Assembly: GCA_965247065.1 (NCBI GenBank)
Contig: CBDFGN010000006.1
Coordinates: 3,224,001-3,288,000 of the forward strand
DNA: 64,000 nt
Direction of reading: 5' to 3'
Origin: CBDFGN01 sp965247065
Lineage (GTDB): Bacteria; Bacteroidota; Bacteroidia; Cytophagales; Cyclobacteriaceae
Below are positions 27,322-36,201 of this stretch, piece by piece; within the stretch, counting starts at the first letter, position 1, and each line of letters begins with the position of its first letter. The position numbers were made by a program, and so were the translations under genes. The notes beneath the pieces are model-generated. The model saw only the letters and a program-made list of their open reading frames with translations. It was not told where the DNA came from and made no database searches.

Positions 27322-29298
27322 ATGAAGTTCGATAAGTCAGGTTTTTCCAAGGAGGTACTTGTCGATCTATATACTGCACTGCTGGAGCCGCGTTTGATCG
27401 AGGAGAAAATACTGATTCTGCTTCGGCAAGGCAGAATTAGTAAGTGGTTTTCCGGAATTGGGCAGGAAGCGATCTCGGTCGGAGCCGCCAAAGCTCTTCA
27501 GCCCAATGATTACATAATGACCTTGCACCGTAATCTGGGAGTATTCACCAGCCGAAAGGTAAGCTATCAGCAACTTTTTGCTCAATTTCAGGGCAAGTCC
27601 GGAGGGTTTACCAAAGGCCGCGACCGGTCATTCCATTTTGGCTCAAAAGAACATCACATAATAGGAATGATCTCGCATTTAGGGGCACAGCTTGGAGTGG
27701 CCGACGGCATTGCACTGGCCAATCTGCTCAGTCAGAATAAAGGCGTTGTGCTCGCGTTTTGCGGTGACGGGGGGGCCAGCGGAGGTGATTTTCATGAGAG
27801 TCTGAATGTAGCTTCAGTTTGGAACCTTCCTGTAATCTTCCTTATCGAAAACAATGGATACGGCCTTTCTACACCAAGCGAAGAGCAATTTCGATTCGAA
27901 AGTTTCATCGATAAAGGACCCGGGTACGGTATGGAGGCGGTTCGGATTGAGGGTAATAATATTCTCGGAGTTTATAAAACCGTGGAAAATATTGCCAAGC
28001 GGATTAGAGAAGACCCCAGGCCCGTGCTAGTAGAAGCCCTCACCTTCCGAATGCGTGGACACGAGGAGGCATCAGGCACGAAGTATGTTCCGAAGAAGTT
28101 ACTGCAACAATGGGGTACAAAGGATCCAATAAAAACCTATGAAAACTTCCTATTCAAGGAGAAGGTTTTGTCCGCGGAACTGCAATCTGAAATTGAATCA
28201 AAGGTCAAAAAGAGAATCAACAGGGAATTGGAACTGGCTTACCGGGAACCGGCGGTTGACTTTGATGAGCAAAGAGAGCTGGATGATGTTTATGCCCATC
28301 ACAAACCTAAGGCCATCCAACCAAAGGGTAAAACCAGTAAGAAAAGATTCGTTGACGCCATATCCGCTGGACTACGGCAAGGTTTGGCGCGGCATCCCAA
28401 TCTTGTCCTCATGGGTCAGGACATCGCAGAATACGGTGGGGTATTCAAGGTAACCGAAGGCCTTGTGGAAGACTTCGGCCGCGACCGAATCCGCAATACT
28501 CCTATCACAGAATCTGCCATCCTGGGGGCTGGCTTAGGACTTTGTATCCAAGGGTATAAGGCAATAATTGAAATGCAATTTGCGGATTTCGTCACCTGTG
28601 GATTCAATCAAATTGTGAATAATCTTGCCAAGGTACACTATCGATGGGGGCAGAGGGCCGACGTAGTAATCCGTATGCCGACGGGAGCTGGGGTGGGTGC
28701 AGGCCCGTTTCACTCACAGTCTAATGAGGCTTGGTTCTTCCATACACCGGGCTTAAAGATTGTCTATCCATCCTCTCCATATGATGCCAAGGGACTACTT
28801 GCCGCGGCGATCGAGGAACCCAATCCAGTAATGTTTTTTGAGCACAAGGCGCTGTATAGATCCCTTACGGAAAGTATACCCGATGATTATTATACATGTC
28901 CCATCGGAGAAGCCCAGATCATCAGTCCAGGGAGCAATATTTCCATAATCTCCTACGGAATGGGGGTGCAATGGGCCTTGAAATACTTATCCGAGAATCC
29001 GGGGATCAGTGCGGAATTGATAGACCTAAGATCTCTCATGCCTTATGATAAGAACGCCATTGGAGAATCCGTTCAAAAAACCGGCAAGGCAATTGTAATT
29101 CATGAGGATAGCCTGACTGGTGGCATCGGAGCTGAAATTGCCTCCTGGATTGGAGAGGAGTGTTTTGAATTTCTGGACGGGCCAGTTATGCGGGTTGGAA
29201 GCCTTGATACCCCGGTTCCCTTTTCGAAGAACCTTGAGGACAACTTTCTGCCAGTGAGAAGACTGGAACAGAAAATCCGTAGCCTCTTGGATTACTGA
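27322..29298 (+). CDS. 2-oxoacid dehydrogenase E1, fused alpha and beta subunits
   Basis: This 658-residue protein is a thiamine-diphosphate enzyme of the branched-chain/pyruvate/acetoin dehydrogenase type. The alpha part (1-330) has the TPP motif GDGGASGGDFHESLNVASVWNLPVIFLIENN. The beta part (about 340-658) has VLMGQDIAEYGGVFKVTEGL and the transketolase C-terminal domain. The fusion is common in Bacteroidota. Its E2 needs lipoate, which connects with lipA and lipB in this window. The E2 and E3 genes are not here. It starts 31 nt after the cyclase pseudogene. Confidence 0.95.
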   Translation: MKFDKSGFSKEVLVDLYTALLEPRLIEEKILILLRQGRISKWFSGIGQEAISVGAAKALQPNDYIMTLHRNLGVFTSRKVSYQQLFAQFQGKSGGFTKGRDRSFHFGSKEHHIIGMISHLGAQLGVADGIALANLLSQNKGVVLAFCGDGGASGGDFHESLNVASVWNLPVIFLIENNGYGLSTPSEEQFRFESFIDKGPGYGMEAVRIEGNNILGVYKTVENIAKRIREDPRPVLVEALTFRMRGHEEASGTKYVPKKLLQQWGTKDPIKTYENFLFKEKVLSAELQSEIESKVKKRINRELELAYREPAVDFDEQRELDDVYAHHKPKAIQPKGKTSKKRFVDAISAGLRQGLARHPNLVLMGQDIAEYGGVFKVTEGLVEDFGRDRIRNTPITESAILGAGLGLCIQGYKAIIEMQFADFVTCGFNQIVNNLAKVHYRWGQRADVVIRMPTGAGVGAGPFHSQSNEAWFFHTPGLKIVYPSSPYDAKGLLAAAIEEPNPVMFFEHKALYRSLTESIPDDYYTCPIGEAQIISPGSNISIISYGMGVQWALKYLSENPGISAELIDLRSLMPYDKNAIGESVQKTGKAIVIHEDSLTGGIGAEIASWIGEECFEFLDGPVMRVGSLDTPVPFSKNLEDNFLPVRRLEQKIRSLLDY

Positions 29299-29375
29299 TA
29301 TTTGTTGCCCAAATACCAACAAATCCCCGAAAAATTACAATATTTACTATCTGGAACTAGTTTTTTCAGCAACGA

Positions 29376-31136
29376 TTGGTGCTTTTTAGAAATCACATAT
29401 TGGGCCCGAACATTGGCCGGAATCTGGGAACACGATGTTTGACCCTACTTCTCCTTGTGTTCATTTGGACTACGGAAGAAGTTCTTGCCCAGGATCGTGG
29501 CTTTTTGGGGGCAAAACGAAGTAAACCAAACCGCCCACTAGCCCCTCAGCTAAAAGCGGGGACCACCTCTCCGAAGTCTAAGGCCCATAAGAAGCGGTAC
29601 CGCAATCGAGGCACTCAGCCTCCTAAGCTGGCCAGGAAAGGGCGAGACAGTAGGAGATTGCATTCACCACGAGATGAACCCTCACGAGCCAGTCGTTATG
29701 CCGGCGCAGGAAACCAGGGCCCACCACCGCGGAAGGGTGTCAGGGACGATCGCCAATTCATTCCTGCTTCACCTAAGGGAGATAGCGGAGACAAGAATTT
29801 TGGCAAATTTGCTTCATCCGGGCCAGCGCCGCGAAAAGGGCTTAGGGATGGTAGAAAGTATTATCCAACGACACCCAAATCCAAGGCCTCCAAACGGAAT
29901 TTTGGCGGGTTAGCCTCCCCCGGTCCCGGAGTCCAGAAAGGAGTTCGTGACAGCCGAAAGTTCTATCCCGCAAGTCCGGATACCAAAGTCGACACCAAGA
30001 ATTTCGGCAGATTTGCCTCTTCCGGTCCTACACCACGCAAAGGGGTTCCGGATAGCCGAAAATACTACCCAACAACACCGAAGTCCAAGGCCTCCAAAAG
30101 AAATTTTGGCAGGTTTGCTTCATCGGGGCCTACCCCACGAAAAGGGGTACGGGACAGCAGGAAATATTTCCCCACCACCCCCACTTTCAAACCTGACAAT
30201 CGCAATTTTGGGCAGTATGCCAGGTTAGGTCCCCAGGACAGAAGACGCGTCAAAGACCAGAGGCCTAGAAAAATTGCCGGGCGATACCAACGCGCACCGG
30301 CTTCAGATGGAGCAATTTTCAACAAGCAAAAGTACGTAGCTAATGTGCATGGCTTTGATTCTCCAGGCGCCCTATGGCGGGGTAATATGAAGGGAAAGCA
30401 AAAGCCACCTAGGGTTGGCTACCATAAAGGACGATTCCTGGAGGGCGCTTACTTTAACACTCCGATGCCCTCCAAGGGCGCCGGTAGGCTTGCCGGTCTT
30501 AGCGCCAATTACCAAGGTAATCTTACCCGACGACCGGGGTCCGCTAAGTATTCAAAAGAAATGGCGAACTACACAGGACACCAGGGGGATCTACTCCGAT
30601 ATAGAATCAGGATGACCCGACAACCGGCAACCTACGCCGGTGGAGAAAGGACTTTCAAGCGCAGTACCGGAATAAACATCAGCGGACTACTAACTTTCAA
30701 ACGGGCGAATAAGATCTATCCTCGTAAGGATATTGCCAAATACGGAGGCAATTCATACAAAAAGACTCCCAATTACCAAAAAACGTCTGGTGCCTATTCT
30801 CAAGGAAACGTTTTGGTTAAAGACAGATATCGCAGAAGGTGGTTTGAATCAACCAAGTCTACCATCTTGACCTATCTAAATCCCAGCCGGGAGCCGGCAT
30901 ATTACACCGGTCGGTATAAGCTCTCCAGACCCGCCAAAGGGGCTCATCCCACAGCGATTTATGCCAGAAATATCAAACGCCATAAATCCGCAGAGGGAAA
31001 AGAAACCAACCGACGGAGGAACTTATGGATCAACCGGTTGTTTGTATTCAGAGGCAAGGATCAACCAGATGATTTCAAAAAGCCAGTCAAGAAGCCTAAG
31101 TATGATCGCAAAGAGCATCAAATCTGGAACGACTAA
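29376..31136 (+). CDS. Secreted, very basic repeat protein, unknown function
   Basis: No ATG fits the 5' end. TTG at 29376 (or GTG at 29379) precedes a signal peptide (CLTLLLLVFIWTTEEVLAQD), after which the protein lacks cysteine and is rich in R, K, G, P and Y. Residues about 141-290 hold four exact-length 34-residue repeats (NFGxFASSGPTPRKGVRDSR then KYYPTTPKSKASKR) at 29796-29897, 29898-29999, 30000-30101 and 30102-30203, plus degenerate units on each side. The second half has loosely spaced Tyr-x-Gly motifs (ATYAGG, NYTGHQ, YYTGRY, KYGGNS). About 586 residues in all. It could bind an acidic surface polymer or be a structural envelope protein; that is inference. Confidence 0.75.
   Translation: MVLFRNHILGPNIGRNLGTRCLTLLLLVFIWTTEEVLAQDRGFLGAKRSKPNRPLAPQLKAGTTSPKSKAHKKRYRNRGTQPPKLARKGRDSRRLHSPRDEPSRASRYAGAGNQGPPPRKGVRDDRQFIPASPKGDSGDKNFGKFASSGPAPRKGLRDGRKYYPTTPKSKASKRNFGGLASPGPGVQKGVRDSRKFYPASPDTKVDTKNFGRFASSGPTPRKGVPDSRKYYPTTPKSKASKRNFGRFASSGPTPRKGVRDSRKYFPTTPTFKPDNRNFGQYARLGPQDRRRVKDQRPRKIAGRYQRAPASDGAIFNKQKYVANVHGFDSPGALWRGNMKGKQKPPRVGYHKGRFLEGAYFNTPMPSKGAGRLAGLSANYQGNLTRRPGSAKYSKEMANYTGHQGDLLRYRIRMTRQPATYAGGERTFKRSTGINISGLLTFKRANKIYPRKDIAKYGGNSYKKTPNYQKTSGAYSQGNVLVKDRYRRRWFESTKSTILTYLNPSREPAYYTGRYKLSRPAKGAHPTAIYARNIKRHKSAEGKETNRRRNLWINRLFVFRGKDQPDDFKKPVKKPKYDRKEHQIWND
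29796..30203 (+). repeat. Four tandem 102-bp coding repeats
   Basis: The units start at 29796, 29898, 30000 and 30102, each exactly 102 bp, in frame with the repeat protein gene. Alternate units are most alike (units 1 and 3; unit 4 is a mosaic), which suggests duplication of a two-unit block. A partial fifth unit starts at 30204. Confidence 0.85.
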
Positions 31137-31139
31137 CGG

Positions 31140-31540
31140 GGTGGAATGAACTGAACTCCATATCTTAAGTAGAAAGTGTGCTGGCCGGCTCGAAAGAAAT
31201 ATCGGTCGTCATTCCAAACACAGTTGCATTTGTTCATTGGGCAGCTTAGTCCTTAACAGGCTTGAACACTCATGGAACCGAGCAGAAATGGCTGGTGTCC
31301 GATTCAATTTCCTAAGCGTAATCGACCACAGAGAGCTTAAGCAAATCCAGAATATTCTGAATGTACCCTATGAATCACCGCGAATCCTATCGCAGGGGCA
31401 ATGCATTTACCACGCTTCCCAATGGGCGATTCTTGTGATGATTTAGGATATGAACAAGTGCGTTATCCGCTGCCTTACTAATCAGCCTAAATTGGCCTCC
31501 TTTTATAAACTAATGACTTATTTTTGACGTTAGTATTGAA
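31140..31540. other. Intergenic region without a convincing gene
   Basis: About 400 bp between the repeat protein and the barrel gene. A 69-codon plus-strand frame starting with TTG at 31237 has no recognisable features and no good start. I see no strong hairpin or promoter. Confidence 0.5.
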
Positions 31541-32290
31541 ATGGGCTTAATTTTAGTTATGGCATTAGGCAGGTTGTTAGGGTTCTTGGTGCTTGTGTGC
31601 CTTTTAGTGTGCAGTCCCGCCCGAGGTCAAGATGAAGAGCCGTACGAATACTCGACTGAGTTCATCTGGGGGATAAACAAGAATACCAGGGATGGATTGA
31701 TCGGCGGGGTTGTCTTCAAACACGGTTCCTCTATTGGCAATGATCAATTTAGAACTCTTGGCCTCGAGCTTATAAATGTCAAACACCCACAGGAGTTTCG
31801 CTTCAACAGCTTCACTGGAAATACCTTCATCTGGGCGAAAGAAAACTACCTTTATTCTATAAGAGGACAGTATGGCCGAGATTGGGTCTTGTTCAAAAAG
31901 GCGCCCCAACAGGGAGTCCAAATAAATGCCTCTTTAGCTGGCGGTCCTTCCATTGGATTAGTTGCCCCGTATTACATAGAAGTGCAAACAGCTCCAGGAT
32001 CCAGTGTTACAGAGCCATTTGATGGGGAAAAGCACGGTAACAGCTTCGATAATATTCTCGGCACAGGGGGGATTTTTCAAGGCCTTTTTGAATCAAAAGT
32101 TAAGCTGGGACTCAATGTTAAATCCTCTTTCAGCTTTGAATTTGGGACTTTCAAGAGCAACGTAACTGGCTTTGAGGCGGGTTTTCTGATTGAAGCATAC
32201 ACCTCAAAGGTGGTTTTGGTCCCGTTTGCGGAAAATCAGGCTATCTTCCCAACAGCCTTCATTACGCTATTTTATGGCTCGAGAAGGTAG
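31541..32290 (+). CDS. Outer-membrane-type barrel protein upstream of lipA, unknown function
   Basis: This 249-residue protein has a hydrophobic leader (MALGRLLGFLVLVCLLVCSPARGQ) followed by amphipathic strands (YSTEFIWGINKNTRDGLIGGVVF, LYSIRGQYGRDWVLF, GVQINASLAGGPSIGLV, SFSFEFGTFKSNVTGFEAGFLI). It ends ITLFYGSRR, 1 nt before the lipA ATG, so the two are translationally coupled. The initiator may be the ATG at 31541 or the ATG seven codons later. Homologues beside lipA are expected in related bacteria but I cannot assign a role. Confidence 0.75.
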   Translation: MGLILVMALGRLLGFLVLVCLLVCSPARGQDEEPYEYSTEFIWGINKNTRDGLIGGVVFKHGSSIGNDQFRTLGLELINVKHPQEFRFNSFTGNTFIWAKENYLYSIRGQYGRDWVLFKKAPQQGVQINASLAGGPSIGLVAPYYIEVQTAPGSSVTEPFDGEKHGNSFDNILGTGGIFQGLFESKVKLGLNVKSSFSFEFGTFKSNVTGFEAGFLIEAYTSKVVLVPFAENQAIFPTAFITLFYGSRR

Positions 32291-32291
32291 T

Positions 32292-33182
32292 ATGATCGAG
32301 CTTCCTGTATTTCCCACTGGTCCCAAGAAAACGTACTCCAAGATCAAGAAACCAGATTGGCTGAGAGTAAAGTTACCGGTCGGCAAAGAATACGCCGCCG
32401 TCAGGAGCTTAGTGGACCAACACAAACTGCACACAATTTGTGAAAGCGGCAATTGCCCCAATATGGGAGAATGTTGGGGAGCGGGTACTGCAACCTTTAT
32501 GATCTTAGGTAATGTTTGTACTAGAGGTTGTTCCTTTTGCGCTGTGACCACCGGTAGGCCTCCTGAGTACGACCAAGAGGAGCCCAAAAGGGTTGCCCTG
32601 GCGATCAACCAAATGGGAGTTAAACATGCAGTAATTACGTCGGTTAACCGGGATGAACTAAAGGATAGGGGTGCGGAGATTTGGCATCAAACTGTGGTGG
32701 AGGTAAAACGACTGAGCCCGAAAACCACACTTGAGACTCTCATACCGGACGTGAAATCGAACTGGAAGGCCCTCGAAAGAATGATCAGCGCCGGGCAGGA
32801 AGTAGTATCCCATAACATGGAAACTGTTGAAAGACTTTACCGTCCTGTTCGTCCCCAGGCCCGATACCGGAGGAGTTTAGACCAAATAAAAAGAATTAAG
32901 GAATTTGGGAAAAGAACCAAATCAGGTGTCATGCTGGGGCTGGGTGAAAAACCTGAGGAGGTATTTAAGATAATAGATGATCTTGTGGAGCATGGTTTGG
33001 ACATTCTTACTCTTGGGCAATACTTGCAGCCCACCAAAATGCACATTGAGGTTGCTGAATTCATCCACCCCGATCAATTCTTGCACTATAAGGAGGAGGG
33101 CCTCAAAAGAGGGTTAAAGTACGTTGAATCGGGGCCATTGGTGCGATCCAGTTACCATGCTGAACGGCATGTGAATGTCTGA
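32292..33182 (+). CDS. lipA: Lipoyl synthase
   Basis: LipA is a radical SAM enzyme that inserts two sulfurs into protein-bound octanoate. From the ATG at 32292 it is 296 residues. The auxiliary cluster cysteines are C50, C55 and C61 (CESGNCPNMGEC), the radical SAM cysteines are C76, C80 and C83 (CTRGCSFC), and the C-terminal serine ligand motif RSSYHA is present. A longer frame reaching back to 32190 would overlap the upstream gene by 100 nt and is rejected. It ends 7 nt from the convergent gcvP stop. Confidence 0.98.
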   Translation: MIELPVFPTGPKKTYSKIKKPDWLRVKLPVGKEYAAVRSLVDQHKLHTICESGNCPNMGECWGAGTATFMILGNVCTRGCSFCAVTTGRPPEYDQEEPKRVALAINQMGVKHAVITSVNRDELKDRGAEIWHQTVVEVKRLSPKTTLETLIPDVKSNWKALERMISAGQEVVSHNMETVERLYRPVRPQARYRRSLDQIKRIKEFGKRTKSGVMLGLGEKPEEVFKIIDDLVEHGLDILTLGQYLQPTKMHIEVAEFIHPDQFLHYKEEGLKRGLKYVESGPLVRSSYHAERHVNV

Positions 33183-33189
33183 CATTACC

Positions 33190-36102
33190 CTAGGCCCGTT
33201 CAACCATAGTTTCGGGATGACCCCCTCGGGATGACTCATCTTCCAGGGCGTCTATTGGAATACAGGCGCAAAACAAATTTCGATCCCCATAGGCATTATC
33301 AATCCTTCCAATAGAAGGCCAGAATTTCGCATTTCGTACGAAGGGCAAGGGGAAAATGGCGCGCGCTCTTGAGTAGGGAAAATTCCATTCATCAGCAGTG
33401 GCCATATCCATCGTGTGAGGAGCATTCTTTAGTAAATTATTTAACCTGTCGGCCCTCCCGATTTTTACCTCTTCGATTTCCTGCCTTATCTCCATCAAAG
33501 ACTCACAGAATCTGTTTAATTCGGATATCGTCTCACTTTCAGTCGGTTCAATCATCATGGTACCCGGGACCGGAAAAGATACGGTGGGAGCATGAAACCC
33601 ATAATCCATTAACCTCTTGGCGATATCTTCAACCTGAATTCCAAACTCATGGAAACTCCGGCAGTCGATAATAAACTCATGCGCACATCGATTATTGGCG
33701 CCAGTGTACAAAATGTCATAGTGGTCAGCTAGCCGGTCTTTGAGATAATTCGCATTTAGAATGGCTGTCTCAGAAGCCTTTCTCAGCCCCTGGGAGCCCA
33801 TAAGTTGGATATAAGCATATGAGACGGCCAAAATGGAAGAGCTACCCCAAGGCGCTGAAGAAATCGCAGAGATAGCCTCCTTCCCACCTGTCTTTATTAC
33901 CGGATTGCCGGGTAGAAAGGGCTTCAGATGTTCCGCAACACAGATCGGTCCTACACCCGGGCCACCTCCCCCATGAGGGATACAGAATGTCTTGTGCAGA
34001 TTCAGGTGGCAAACGTCCGCTCCTATTTTACCTGGAGATGTAATCCCGACCTGGGCATTCATATTCGCCCCATCCATGTATACCTGGCCGCCATTATCAT
34101 GAATTATTTTGCAAATTTCTACAATAGATTCTTCGAAAACGCCATGAGTGGACGGGTAAGTGATCATCAAGGTCGCAAGTCGGTCACTGTAATGCTGTGC
34201 CTTTTCTTGCAAGTCAGAAAGTTCTACGTTGCCCGAGTCATCACAATTCACAACTACTACCTCCATTCCGGCCATAACTGCGCTTGCCGGGTTAGTCCCA
34301 TGGGCGGAAGAGGGAATCAAGGCAATATTTCTCTGCTTCTGCCTCTGGCTTTTGTGAAAGGCGCTGATAACCACAAGACCACTGTATTCCCCCTGGGCGC
34401 CCGAATTCGGCTGAAGGGAAGTGGCCGAAAAGCCCGTGATTTCAGAGAGCCAGGATTCCAATTTACGGAATAGTTCCTGATATCCATCTGTCTGTTCTAT
34501 TGGAACAAAGGGGTGAATATTAGCTAGTTCCGGCCACGAAATCGGGATCATTTCGGATGTAGCATTGAGCTTCATTGTGCAGGAACCCAGTGGGATCATC
34601 GAATGTACCAGTGACAGATCCTTGTTTTCAAGTTGTTTCAAGTAACGAAGAAGCCCATGTTCCGTGTGATAGTTGTTAAAAACGGGATGAGTCATATATT
34701 TCGACTTGCGAACCAGGGAATCCGGATATCCGGCACTTTTCTCAGCCGAATGGTAGGAAGCCGGGGCGTCGGAGGAGTTTCTGGCCTGGGAAAAAATTCC
34801 CGATATCCCAGAAATATCTCCGTCGGTGACCACCTCATCAAGGCTTATCCCTACCCGGTGATCAACCGAGTAACGCAAGTTGATCCCTTTTGCTTCAGCC
34901 AGCTTCTTGATCTGGTCTTGTTTTACCTTCGAATCAAGGCAAATATTCAAGGTGTCAAAATAGTGTTGGTTGGTTTGCTTATAGCCAAGACCTCTAAGAG
35001 TCTGATCCAGTCCTAGCGCTCGATTGCGTATTTGAAGCGCAATGGCCTTTAAGCCTTCTGGCCCATGATAAACTCCAAACATACCAGCCATCACCGCAAG
35101 CAATACCTGCGCGGTGCATATATTAGATGTTGCCCGCTCCCTTTTAATATGCTGTTCGCGGGTCTGTAAAGCCATTCGATAGCCTTTCTTGCCTCTGGAG
35201 TCTACTGAGACTCCAATTATTCTGCCCGGAACGTGACGCTTATGCTTCTCTAAAGTGGCAAAATACCCGGCATGTGGCCCTCCGTAACCCATTGGCACCC
35301 CGAATCTCTGGGTGCAACCCACAACCACATCAGCCCCCATCTCGCCTGGTGACTTTAATAATGTGAGGCTCAGAAGGTCGGCGGCAAAGGCAACGGACAC
35401 CTGATTTTCGTGGCATCTAGAGACCATTGAAGAATGGTTCAGAACTTCACCCTTGTCGTTAGGATACTGAAACAAAACCCCAAAAACTCCTGGATCCTTC
35501 AAATCCATATTGGCCCAATCTTTTACGACCAGATCAATATTACGCGTCTCCGCTCTTGTCCCAAGAATCTCCAGGGTTTGAGGAAAAATTTCGGTGTCTA
35601 CCAGAAATTTTGAAGACCCTTTTTTTTCTCTGTGCCTTACGTTCCAAAGCATAAGCATAGCCTCCGCAGCAGCAGTCCCTTCGTCCAATAGGGAAGCATT
35701 GGATATTTCCATTCCGGTCAAATCAGTGACCATAGACTGAAAGTTTATTAGTGCCTCAAGCCTGCCTTGAGATATTTCGGCCTGATAGGGCGTATAGGCG
35801 GTATACCAGCCTGGATTCTCGAAAATATTCCGTTGGATTACAGATGGGACAACGCACGGGTAGTACCCCATTCCTATAAAGGACCTGGTTGTCTGATTGT
35901 TTGACATCATCCTCTTGAAGTTTGCTAAAAACTGGAACTCGGACAATGCCGGGATAAAGTCATCATCGCTTTCAAGTCTTATGGCTGATGGAACCGTCTG
36001 GTTAATCAGCTCGTTCATAGAATTAACTCCGATCCGGCTTAGCATCTCTTTGGTCTCGACAGAATTGGGTCCAATGTGCCTGGAGGAAAAACTGGTGGTC
36101 AT
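33190..36102 (-). CDS. gcvP: Glycine dehydrogenase (decarboxylating), P protein
   Basis: This 970-residue single-chain P protein of the glycine cleavage system decarboxylates glycine and passes the aminomethyl group to lipoyl-H protein. The start chosen is MTTSFSSRHIGPN. The PLP lysine is in NLHKTFCIPHGGGGPG, and the two homologous halves are both present (FIGMGYYPC...; SMIPLGSCTMKLN). It faces lipA, the enzyme that makes the cofactor of its H-protein partner. gcvH and gcvT are not in the window. Confidence 0.98.
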   Translation of the reverse strand: MTTSFSSRHIGPNSVETKEMLSRIGVNSMNELINQTVPSAIRLESDDDFIPALSEFQFLANFKRMMSNNQTTRSFIGMGYYPCVVPSVIQRNIFENPGWYTAYTPYQAEISQGRLEALINFQSMVTDLTGMEISNASLLDEGTAAAEAMLMLWNVRHREKKGSSKFLVDTEIFPQTLEILGTRAETRNIDLVVKDWANMDLKDPGVFGVLFQYPNDKGEVLNHSSMVSRCHENQVSVAFAADLLSLTLLKSPGEMGADVVVGCTQRFGVPMGYGGPHAGYFATLEKHKRHVPGRIIGVSVDSRGKKGYRMALQTREQHIKRERATSNICTAQVLLAVMAGMFGVYHGPEGLKAIALQIRNRALGLDQTLRGLGYKQTNQHYFDTLNICLDSKVKQDQIKKLAEAKGINLRYSVDHRVGISLDEVVTDGDISGISGIFSQARNSSDAPASYHSAEKSAGYPDSLVRKSKYMTHPVFNNYHTEHGLLRYLKQLENKDLSLVHSMIPLGSCTMKLNATSEMIPISWPELANIHPFVPIEQTDGYQELFRKLESWLSEITGFSATSLQPNSGAQGEYSGLVVISAFHKSQRQKQRNIALIPSSAHGTNPASAVMAGMEVVVVNCDDSGNVELSDLQEKAQHYSDRLATLMITYPSTHGVFEESIVEICKIIHDNGGQVYMDGANMNAQVGITSPGKIGADVCHLNLHKTFCIPHGGGGPGVGPICVAEHLKPFLPGNPVIKTGGKEAISAISSAPWGSSSILAVSYAYIQLMGSQGLRKASETAILNANYLKDRLADHYDILYTGANNRCAHEFIIDCRSFHEFGIQVEDIAKRLMDYGFHAPTVSFPVPGTMMIEPTESETISELNRFCESLMEIRQEIEEVKIGRADRLNNLLKNAPHTMDMATADEWNFPYSRARAIFPLPFVRNAKFWPSIGRIDNAYGDRNLFCACIPIDALEDESSRGGHPETMVERA

Positions 36103-36201
36103 GCTGTGATAACGTCTAAAACTAATCCGGGAATGGGAATTTGACTCTCCGGAGGAACGATACAAAAGTAAACTATATTTGCCAGATCAGGGACCTGCCA
36201 A

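Noticed and set aside
31237..31446. 69-codon frame between the repeat protein and the barrel gene
   Set aside because: TTG start, no recognisable feature, no partner context; likely chance.
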